Below, in pieces: positions 55,660 through 64,000 of a DNA stretch of 64,000 nt. The stretch comes from Cheilinus undulatus (Eukaryota > Chordata > Actinopteri > Labriformes > Labridae). A program made the position numbers and the translations under genes. Position 1 is the stretch's first letter, and each line of letters starts with the position of its first letter. The stretch lies in the NCBI RefSeq assembly GCF_018320785.1, contig NC_054888.1, positions 21,282,438 through 21,346,437 of the forward strand, in the 5' to 3' direction. The notes under the pieces were generated by a model. It saw only the letters and a program-made list of their open reading frames with translations, was not told the origin of the DNA and did no database searches.

Positions 55660-58600
55660 GTAAACACACTCTAAATTACTCTGATATACTCTGCTCTACA
55701 GAATAGCTCTCTTTCTATTCAGCTGTTCCCTATACATGCTAATTTACAGGAATTTTAACTTTTCTCTGCTGTTTTCTTTTTTGCTCTGACCTTCACTATA
55801 TTACCCTTTTCTTTACTCTAACATCATTAACAGCATCGTACCTTTGTCTACAGCGCATCTATGTACACATTGCTAATGTGTAGTCTAGGGATGCACTAGG
55901 GTTGCTATGGATGTTTTACCCTTTTATTGATTTTATAAATCAATCATGATCAATATAATTTGGCTTTTCTTGACAAAGAAGTTACATAGGCCAAGAGGCA
56001 TCCCCACAGCATGATGCTACCAGTGTGCTTCATAGTGGGGATGGCCAAAAAGCTCCTTTTTGGTCTCATCAGATAAAATAAGTTTCTTCAACTTGACCAT
56101 GGAGTCTCCCACATGGCTTTTGGTGAGGACGGCCCGATCGAGAGATTCTGCCATTTTCCTTCCATTTTTTCCACGATGATCATAATTGAACTCCGGGGGA
56201 TGTTCAGTGCTTTGGAATGTTTTTGTATCCATCCCCTGTCTTATCCTTTTCCAGAACCATTTCTCTGAGTTGCTTGGAGTGTTCTTTTGTCTTCAAGGTG
56301 TAATGGTAGCCAGGAATCCCTACTTCACTAACACTGAGACTATTAGCACCAATTGGCTGGACCTCTGTTCAATTAGGTCAGTCACTTTAAGGGGTGAATA
56401 TTTATGCAGTTACTTATTTTACATTCTTTATTTTTTTATCAAATTGAAACTTTAAAGAAATCTGTTATCACTCTGACATTAAAGTTTTTTTGTGTGTTTG
56501 TGTCAAAAAAGCCAAATCATATTTACCATGACTGATTCATAAAATCAATAAAAGGGTAAAACATCTAAGGGGGTGAATACTTTTTACAGACACTGTAGGT
56601 TGCTTCCAGATGACGTGATGCCACAGTGAATAACACCAGATGATGGCATGAAGTGATTTCTAATTTTTGCTATTAAAAAGCCCAAGTTCTGTGCTGCTTA
56701 CAGGTGTGACAACTATTCAAATTTTGGGAAAAAACACTACTGAGCTACTTTTGAGTCCACAAAGTAGTAAAACATTCTGGTAAAAGACTTGACAGTGGTA
56801 GACATGGATTAAAAAAACCTCCATTTAAAGTCTGGATGAGCAGTGTCAGACAACGCTCACATATGGACCGTTTACACCTCCTAGTCTAGTTTGGTTCAGT
56901 ACAGTTAGTCACAGAAAACCCTGATCTTGCTTGTGCTTCTACAGCCCATGTCCATCCACCTTCGCTTGCCGTGATGGATTATCCATCTCTTTTAACCCTC
57001 AAATTTCACATACTCTGCCCATGCAGCGATGTGCATGCAAAGCAAACCCTGGAGCAAATCGCTCCCCTTCTTGTCAGTCTTTGCAGTCCTACTACACACA
57101 CTCGGGTTGTCTCCAGCGCATCCAAGAAGCACCACTCTGCTCTGCTGGAGATATGCACCAGGTCTTTCTTTGGCAGAGCCTGCAGCCAAACTACATCAAT
57201 CTATGAAGAGCAGATCAATCCAATCACTACCATCCTGGTAGTAACCATCACTATATCACCATCACAAGCTACAGGTCACTGGTCAGAGGGTCGCACAACA
57301 GCTATGATGCCACTGATGACAGAAAGTTAACTTTTGAGGTTGAAAACCACAGAATTTTATATAAAACCACAATCCTTTCCAGGAGACATAAACCTTTTAA
57401 CTTCCTAGTTTACCATCCATGGTAGAAGCAAAACAAATCACAGAATAATATCGAGGTGAGTGACCTGAGAAAGGCAAAATAATCTTTTGTTTACATTTTG
57501 CATTTCCTGCATGATTTTGTTGTCCTTCTGTGATGCTGCTCTCCAGAAATGCTGCAAGGGCGCCATTGATTGGTGCAAACTGCAGCACATTTGAAAGGCA
57601 GCGCAGGTGGAGTATGTGGAATTTAAGGGTTAGAGATCTGGATCCTTTAGCTTAGCTCAGAAATAAGAGCCGATCTTTGTGCTCCCAAATGGCTCTTCAT
57701 TTGGTATTAGTTTGGCTTTTTTGATTTGGATAAAGCAACGAAAAAAATAGAAGAAAAGAAACTGGCACTCAAACGGGAGCCAGCTCCTCACGTTCATATA
57801 AAAGAGCTGGCCCACTCGGTCTCTTAACCCCCCCCCCAAAAAAAATTTCTTAACAGTGTCTCAGCATTACCATTAAAAGTATGTTTATGACAAAACAAGG
57901 AAAAAAAGCTGTTAAAGGGGCTCTTATGGTCTGCTCTAGACTCTTGTCTCCCTTAATCTGGCTGGACACCGGAGGAAGTCTGCAGGACTAAGTCATCTAT
58001 GTCACCTCCATAGCAGATAGATCGATTAATCTGTGGTAAAAATCCCTTTTTTTTTAAAAGTGTAGGGATCATACCTGATGGATGTAGAAATTTTCTGACT
58101 ATAACTGCAGCATGCAGGTCCACCCAGAGCTTTAACAGACTCACTTTCTTCCCTTCATACTGATTACTAACTGAAGTTCTTCACTTGATTTTCCTGTTCA
58201 GACTTGGGACTGTAAGGTTAGACACTTTTCAGAGAGAGTAACTGTATAAAAACTTGTATCCCAGGCTATCATCAATGTGGTTTTGTCCAGTGGCTGTGTG
58301 GGTCCTGACATAAAGTACTGCCTGTGTTACGGCCTCCTCCTCAAACACCTCAAGTCGTCAGAGATTCACTGGCTCCACCCCGACCTGCTGGTGTCTGAAC
58401 TCACGCAGAAATATGAACAGCAGCACTTGGAGGCTGAGTGGAGGTAAGTACGTCCATCTTTGTCACATTAATTGAATCTTTACAATGCAGAAAGTGGTGC
58501 ATGGTCAAACTGTGTGTGTTTTTTTTTAATGTGCAGGTATGATTTAAGGATCCGATACATCCCGTCAGACTTTATGAAGAAATTCAAGGATGACAGAACT

Positions 58601-61600
58601 ACCATGCTTTACTTTTACCAGCAGGTCAGTGGTACTGCATGCTTCTCAGAAACATTCATTTTCTCCGGTTTTCCTGGTCAAAATAAATCTAATTTTTAAT
58701 GTTGGAGTCAGGGCAGTTTTGCAAAGGATTTAGTGTTTTTATATCCTCAGGTACGGAGTGACTACATGCAGCAGTACGCCTCAAAAGTCAGTGATGGAAT
58801 GGCTCTGCAGCTCGGCTGTTTGGAAATAAGGTGCTGCACAAATACCACCTCATGCATGCTCATTTAACAAAGATATTCTTTCCACCAGTGTGTCAGGATT
58901 ACAATCAGAAAGCTTCTCTTTCTGCAGGAGATTCTACAAAGACATGAACCCAAACGGACTGGAGAAAAAGTCAAACTTTGAGCTACTGGAGTAAGTTTAT
59001 TTATGCAACTCTTTTCATCGAAAGCAGAGGAATTCTGATTTTAAGCGAAAATAAATAATAAATCAATCAATCACAGTATATATAATTTGGCTTTTTTGAT
59101 GAAGAAACCTGTCATGTAAAATAAGTGACTGCATAAATATTCAGTATCAATATTCAATATTATGGAAAGTCCAGTCACTAGTAATTCAATATTCCTGGCT
59201 ACCATTATACCATGAAGACAAAAGAACACTCCAAGCAGCTCCCAGAAAAGGTTATTGAAAAGGATAAGTCAGAGGATGGATACAAAATACTTCCAAGGCA
59301 CTGAACATCCCCCAGAGTTCAGTTAAATCCATCATCAAGAAATGGAAGAAAAGCATGGTGGTGGCAGCATCATGCTGTGGGGATGCTTCTCAGCAGCCGG
59401 CCCTGGAAGGCTTGTAAAGGTAGAGAGTGAAATAAATTCCCATAAAATTTAAATTTAAACTATGGGAAAATTTCCCCCCAAAATTCCCCCAGACCTCCAA
59501 ACACATGGCCTTAAAAATCCATGAAAATTTAGGAAAATTTCCAAGAACATTCCCATCCCAGTTTCCAATCAAATTTCCTCAAATGTACTTTCATTCAAAC
59601 TCTGAAATATGGAAACATTCCCCAAATATTTAAGAAAGTCTCTGAAATTGAAACACAAATCCCTGCCAAAGTTTATACTCAAATTCCCCCCAAATATAAA
59701 CACATTCCCACAAAATTTGAATTTAAATTGTGGAAAATTTCCAAACAAAGCCCCCCAAACCTTCAGACACATGGCCTGAAAAATCCATGGAAATTCAGGA
59801 AAATCTCCAAGGACATTCCTCACCCCAGTTTCCAAACAAATTTCCCAAAATTTACTTTCATTCAAACTCTAAAAATATGCCAACATTCCCCAAATATTTA
59901 AGAAAGACCCTGAAACCTTCAACACAAATTCTTAACAAAGTTTCTACTCAAATCCCCTCAAAATATAAATACATTTCCACAAAATCTGAACTTAAATTGT
60001 GGAAATTTTCCAAAAAAACATCCCCCAAACCTCCAAACACATGGCCTGATAAATCCATGGAAATTCTGGAAAATTTCCAAAGACATTCCTCACCCCAAAT
60101 TTCCCTAAATTTAGGAAAACCTTGGAGGACTATCTTATTCAATCTGCACCAGAATTACAACATCAGAGAAGATTTATTTTCAGCAAGACAATGAGCCAAA
60201 GCTTTTTTTTGTCAAAAAAGACAAATTATGATTGCTTTATAAAATCACTTAAAGGGTAAAACATTCAAGGGAATACATGGGCTGTATAGGCTCTGTACAT
60301 GCCACATGGATCTGATGATGAAGAGGAATCATGAGTACAAATCTGACCAATTAAAGAGTCAGTGGTTTGAATGTGATACCATCTTTGATTGCTAATATTT
60401 ATGGAGACAAAGCTGAACGCCTCTACCATAAATCTGCTTTATACTGTTAAGAAAGAGGGCGAATCTGCCTGTGCATTTAAAGATGAAAAGATGTGATTAT
60501 TTAATGACTGTACTCTGATTTACCTCCATTAGGAAGGATGTGGGTCTGGATCTGTTCTTTCCCAGAGAGCTGATCGACAGCATGAAGGTAGAGCACCACA
60601 AACGTTGACTATAAAGTCAATCATCTTGTTTGTGCATCTTCTTTTTCAGCCTAAATTTGTTTGTTTGTGTACTCTCTTAGCCGAAGCAGCTACGGCGGCT
60701 GATCCAGCAGACGTTTCAGGGCTACTCCACCCTAAAACAGGACCAGTGCATGTCCCGCTTCTTCACCACGCTCGCTCAGTGCTACTGCTTCACACAAGAG
60801 AGCTTCGCCTGCCAGCTAGTGGTGAGTGCTGTGTGCACGTTTCCAGTGTGGGGCATGTTTTCATTCTCTGTTTGTGAAGAAGAGTTGTGAGCTAATTTGG
60901 AGGTCTTACCGTGGGCAGAGGGAGGTTCATGTGGTATGTTTCACACTGCAGGGTTTGGTGAAGAAAGTTAGATGCTTGATTGTGTCTTTTGTCCAGCTTG
61001 TGAGAGCCTGGTCCTTCTGAAACAAAATAAAAAACAGAGGAATGTTCAACTCACACGATGGGTTTCCTGACAAACCTTAACCATTTCTGTGTCAATCCTG
61101 ACCCTAAAATGATCAAAATACCACCAACATAATGTTCCTTCTTGTTTCTGATTGGTCGATGAGGGGGAAGTGACACTGACAAGCAGGGTAGTGTTTCAGG
61201 AGTTCAACTTTTTTCAACAGAGAGCTTAGTGACTGGAAATGCTGATGCTGAGGTTATTGTACTCAGTAAAAACACTGCAAAAAACAACTACATAATTTAG
61301 CTGCTAGTTGTGTTTGCTGGTGATATATGTATTTGTAAGAGAGGTTTTGTTGTTTCTTGTAGCCATTTGAAGCTTTGGTTCTGACTCCAACCTCCGTCTG
61401 TACTCAGATTGAGTGCATCAGAAATGATAGTCGTGCATAGATGATTTAGTCCCAGTATGAGCTGACATTCCACCATGACTGTTTTAGAGTCAGAAGAAAA
61501 ATTACACACCTGGCTTTAGCTAGTAAGTTAAACAAAAAGCATCTTTTCTAAAAAGTAGAAGCATAGAACAGACTGTTCACCAGCAAATCGAACTAGAGGT

Positions 61601-63600
61601 ATGTGTCGACTGACACCAATTTTTTCAGGTGGTTCTAATGTTTGCTGCGAGAAAATTCTGGGGCATTATGAGGAAAGATGTCCACAGTTTTGCAGGCATG
61701 ACAGAACAAGATGGAGCAAAATCAGCATCACGAGCAGTGTCATGTATTCGAGGCCAAAAGAAAAAGCCGTTTACAGATGTGGAGACTGAAAATCCCAAAC
61801 AGTTTGACTGATTAAAGTTTTAGCCATGTGAAATCTCTCTGGCCCTTCTTTTTGATCCTACTGGCCCTCATCCTAAATAAACTGAATAGCCCTGGTCTAC
61901 ACCATACTGTCTATTGTCTCTGTCTCAACCAAGAGAAGTATCCTTAAAAGTGAGTGTGGAAATGTGAGCTGGAATGATGGTGGATTAAGAGTAGGGGGGA
62001 AGTTTTACACCACTTTCTGTAAGATTAATGACATTCTGGTCTTTGAGGGTTCACTTTCATAGCCCAAACAAGTTTGATTTTTTAAATCATATCCTGATTT
62101 AATGTTTTATGTTGTTTTGCTCTCTTTACAGCACAGCTGGAGTCTAAGTATCGACCTGGTCATCGGGCCTGACGGCATTAGCCAACAAACAGAGAACTCC
62201 ACGGTAAACTCATGCTTTTATTTTGAAGAGCTTTTCATTGTCCTGTCGATCATCACTTTTACACCCACAAATAGTGATTGACAAGGTGTGATAACACCCG
62301 CAAAACTACTAAAACATGTGTGTAAAAATGTGTTAAAGAGGATATTCTACAAGCTGAAATGCTGAAAATTAAATTTGTAACAAACTCCACCAGCCACAAA
62401 TGGGGAAAACTTTTTGTATTGTGCCTAGTATGAGAAGAAATGTAAGACAGGAGGGAAGTTTTGTGTCTTACATGTAAAATAAAAAAAAAGATTTATTAAG
62501 GATTTTTTTTTCATATCTTGCACCTGAACTCATATTTTACTACAGACGTTTTTTTCTATTTTTTATCCCCCACATGCCTATTGTATCATATTTAAAAAAC
62601 ACACTTTTATGGGACCTCTATCTAATCAAAATGATCAGTAAATTACTTAAAAATCTTTTAATACAGGCAGATAAATGATAAAAAGAAAGTACAGTGAATT
62701 ATCGGTTGCCAAAAACACCTTGATGTATCAAATGTGATATAAAAAATAGATATGTAATTTTATGGCTTTATTTATTTATTTTTTGATTCGGGTAGAGGGT
62801 TAAATAAATATTTCAGTTACAAAAAAATGAGAATTTTCTGGCTATTATTTGAGTTAACAGACTTTAAGGGGTTAGTATGCCCAACTTTGAAACCATTATC
62901 TCTGCATAGCCCTAAAATGTTTTATCTGCTGCACACATATGAAAACATGGCACTGCTTATGTATTACAACACAGATGTGCTGCTTAACTACGTAATGAAA
63001 TAATCCCATTGAGTCTGAACGCATCCTTAGCCACATCTACAGACCAATACATGGTAAAACACCCCCAAAAAACACATTACCTCTCAGTGAGCCAATAAAA
63101 TGTATACATTTCTCTAGAAATGAACAAATATTCACGCTTAGTTTTAACTTTCTGATGTCTTTTTTGCAGCCTGTCTGTTTGGCGTCAATCTCTCAGGTTC
63201 AGAGCATCTCCTGCTCAGCAGAGAGCAACGGCCGAGCTCTGCTGACCGTGCACATTGACAGTGCCAAGCAGGTAACTTCATAAACAAACACTAGCAACAC
63301 TAGCATTAGCAGTATTATATAAAGTGAACCAAGTATTAAAATAAAAAAAAGTGGTTTTAGAGGGCAGCAGGTGTTATAACCATTTCTTCACACATTCAGA
63401 CATGGGATATTCCCCCTCCCTTTGGTTTTTTGCTTTTCACACATTTTAAAAGACTGAATATTTTATCTCTTCCACCCTTCAGCCTCTCTCAGTGAGCACC
63501 TCCTCCCTGGCTATGGCAGAAAACATGGCTGACCTGATCGACGGCTACTGTCGGCTGGAGGGAAACTCTGAGAAGTCGCTCATTATCCGGCCGAGCAAAG
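55456..63600 (+). CDS. ptk2b: PYK2 focal-adhesion-family tyrosine kinase, 5' part (10 coding exons, truncated by window edge)
   Basis: PYK2 is a cytoplasmic tyrosine kinase activated by calcium and integrins. It signals to Src, paxillin and Rho-family regulators (family knowledge). The ten exons join in frame to 367 codons plus one base, covering a divergent N-terminus (1-37) and the FERM domain (about 38-362). Residues such as [59 protein letters not shown] and [11 protein letters not shown] are much closer to PTK2B than to PTK2 (FAK). The linker tyrosine, kinase and FAT domains lie beyond 64000. All splice sites are GT-AG and no disabling change is seen. Confidence 0.94.
55909..56595 (-). 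mobile_element. Tc1-like element with internal deletion in ptk2b intron 1
   Basis: Long inverted termini: GATGTTTTACCCTTTTATTG at the left and its complement near 56545-56575. The end CACTG beside TA lies at 56595. The interior keeps the 5' coding region on the minus strand with the catalytic region deleted. Confidence 0.8.
56600..58264. other. ptk2b intron 1 remainder
   Basis: 56930-57330 has several open frames but no recognisable protein. 57640-57835 (GAGCC..GGCTCTT and AGAGCTGGCCCACTCGGTCT) looks like a hAT-type repeat fragment. Poly-C/poly-A lies at 57828-57846. Confidence 0.35.
58265..58443 (+). CDS. ptk2b: ptk2b exon 2: FERM F1
   Basis: Residues 69-127, [20 protein letters not shown] then [20 protein letters not shown] and [19 protein letters not shown]. 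The human counterpart is IITSILLSGRIGPNIRLAECYGLRLKHMKSDEIHWLHP. Acceptor CCCAG, donor GTAAGT, phase 2. Confidence 0.95.
58537..58624 (+). CDS. ptk2b: ptk2b exon 3: FERM F1-F2
   Basis: Residues 129-157, [20 protein letters not shown] then [17 protein letters not shown] is a FAK-family hallmark at the F1/F2 junction. Acceptor GTGCAG, donor GTCAGT, phase 0 out. Confidence 0.96.
58751..58830 (+). CDS. ptk2b: ptk2b exon 4: FERM F2
   Basis: Residues 158-183, [20 protein letters not shown] then LGCLEI, nearly identical to human [26 protein letters not shown]. Acceptor CCTCAG. The donor GTGCTG is weak. Ends in phase 2. Confidence 0.95.
58928..58990 (+). CDS. ptk2b: ptk2b exon 5: FERM F2
   Basis: 63 nt, residues 185-204, [20 protein letters not shown]. 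Human has [20 protein letters not shown]. Acceptor CTGCAG, donor GTAAGT, phase 2 out. Confidence 0.95.
59064..60295 (+). mobile_element. Tc1-like element with internal tandem array in ptk2b intron 5
   Basis: Left part 59064-59420 (TTCCTGGCTACCATTATACC, CATCCCCCAGAGTTCAGTTA, GGCAGCATCATGCTGTGG) and right part 60120-60295 (GGAGGACTATCTTATTCAAT to GGCTCTG before TA) belong to the common Tc1 family. The centre is replaced by a foreign tandem array. Confidence 0.75.
59430..60120. repeat. Tandem array, ~268-bp unit, about 2.6 copies
   Basis: ACACATGGCC recurs at 59501, 59767 and 60037 (266 and 270 bp apart), with shared neighbours such as CATTCCCCAAATATTTAAGA. A/C-rich on the plus strand. The complement resembles 8980-10010. 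Confidence 0.8.
60533..60587 (+). CDS. ptk2b: ptk2b exon 6: FERM F2
   Basis: 55 nt, residues 206-223, [18 protein letters not shown], matching human [18 protein letters not shown]. Acceptor CATTAG, donor GTAGAG, phase 0 out. The intron before it carries a Tc1 copy with an internal tandem array. Confidence 0.94.
60681..60821 (+). CDS. ptk2b: ptk2b exon 7: FERM F2 to F3
   Basis: Residues 224-270, [20 protein letters not shown] then [20 protein letters not shown] and SFACQLV. Human: PKQFRKMIQQTFQQYASLREEECVMKFFNTLAGF. The KQLRR patch corresponds to a basic surface on FERM F2 of the FAK family. Acceptor TCTTAG, donor GTGAGT. Confidence 0.95.
60822..62131. other. ptk2b intron 7
   Basis: No exon or recognisable mobile element seen. 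Confidence 0.3.
62132..62203 (+). CDS. ptk2b: ptk2b exon 8: FERM F3
   Basis: 72 nt, residues 271-294, [20 protein letters not shown] then ENST. IDLVIGP.GI is the F3 signature shared with human VDLVIGPKGI. Acceptor TTACAG, donor GTAAAC, phase 0. Confidence 0.93.
62204..63169. other. ptk2b intron 8, AT-rich
   Basis: AT-rich sequence with A and T runs; no exon or element recognised. Confidence 0.3.
63170..63271 (+). CDS. ptk2b: ptk2b exon 9: FERM F3
   Basis: Residues 295-328, [20 protein letters not shown] then [14 protein letters not shown]. The human counterpart is PTCLAEFKQIRSIRCLPLEEGQAVLQLGIEGAPQ. Acceptor TTGCAG, donor GTAACT, phase 0. Confidence 0.92.
63483..63600 (+). CDS. ptk2b: ptk2b exon 10: end of FERM domain
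   Basis: Residues 329-367, [20 protein letters not shown] then [32 protein letters not shown] is invariant in FAK/PYK2. The donor GTGCAA after AAA G is weak, leaving phase 1; the next exon is outside the window. Confidence 0.94.
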
Positions 63601-64000
63601 GTGCAAAAATGTGTCTACTTGTAGGAAAACTGCACCTCTGACTAAAGCTAACACGTCATAATTCAACCAACACCCTGAACCCACACACACCAAAGAAGCC
63701 ACATGATTCATTTACGTCAGGTGTTTAAGCTCAGTCTTGGGTAAGCACTGGTGTGGGTAATTAATGGGAAACTGCTCGTATTGCACTGTCGACTCAGTGT
63801 TTGAGTTCTCCTTTATGGCGCTTCCGTGTAGTGGACTGGATGGAGTGGTGTCACATGTCTACATGCCTTTAACACCTGGCTGCCTGTCACATGACTACAT
63901 AGTCAGTAGTGTGTTTTTAAGGGGATGGTGCATTAGTAGAGAGAGAATTGCAAAAGACGAAACAGTCAGGTTTGTGACAGTCTGGATATTTTTCAGTAAA
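63601..64000. other. ptk2b intron 10, cut by window edge
   Basis: The intron continues past the window. Nothing recognised inside. Confidence 0.4.

Noticed and set aside
55254..55667. 137-residue minus-strand open frame over ptk2b exon 1
   Set aside because: Antisense of a coding exon with clear FERM similarity; no own similarity.
56931..57330. Overlapping open frames of 91 and 119 residues in ptk2b intron 1
   Set aside because: No recognisable domain, no splice sites joining them to exons 1 and 2, and several frames open at once.
59569..60194. Long open frames on both strands
   Set aside because: They arise from the ~268-bp A/C-rich tandem array; the peptide is repetitive and has no family.
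55456..63600. FAK (ptk2) identity
   Set aside because: Segments such as NPGKNFKLV-like, [20 protein letters not shown] and IDLVIGP.GI follow PTK2B, not PTK2.

Overview
The window is teleost fish nuclear DNA. It has small exons with canonical GT-AG introns, two vertebrate signalling genes, many decayed Tc1-like and hAT-like DNA transposons, a tRNA-derived SINE, and no bacterial or operon organisation. The species cannot be fixed from the sequence alone.

Two protein-coding genes are supported. The minus-strand gene (25377-49538) is arhgef7, encoding beta-PIX, a Rac/Cdc42 exchange factor. All 22 coding exons could be placed with consistent splice phases, giving 856 codons with a 168-bp cassette exon or 800 without it. 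The domain order is CH, SH3, DH, PH, GIT-binding segment, trimerising coiled coil and C-terminal PDZ ligand. The plus-strand gene (55456 to beyond the right edge) is ptk2b, encoding the FAK-family kinase PYK2. Ten coding exons give the N-terminus and FERM domain (367 complete codons); the kinase and FAT domains lie outside the window. The two genes are divergent, with start codons about 5.9 kb apart. Both products act in integrin/focal-adhesion signalling around GIT, paxillin and PAK.

Layout. 1-25 kb has no recognisable host gene. It holds transposon relics, degenerate tandem arrays (16.0-17.4 kb and 21.9-22.9 kb), a SINE, and four repeat-poor, motif-rich blocks that look like conserved non-coding elements (2.6-3.3, 6.4-6.9, 17.6-18.3 and 21.1-21.5 kb). 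25.3-49.6 kb is arhgef7, whose introns carry several Tc1 copies, an 883-bp hAT-like element with an 8-bp target duplication, and a LINE reverse-transcriptase fragment. 49.6-55.4 kb is the divergent intergenic interval, with microsatellites and a fold-back Tc1 copy. 55.4-64 kb is the 5' part of ptk2b, with Tc1 copies in its introns, one of them containing a ~268-bp tandem array.

The main points for a second look are the beta-PIX/PYK2 head-to-head arrangement, CTCF-like motifs in convergent orientation around arhgef7, hAT-like elements whose interiors are minisatellites, a nested insertion whose empty site is preserved in a second copy in the window, and the candidate conserved elements. No clearly new molecular system was found.
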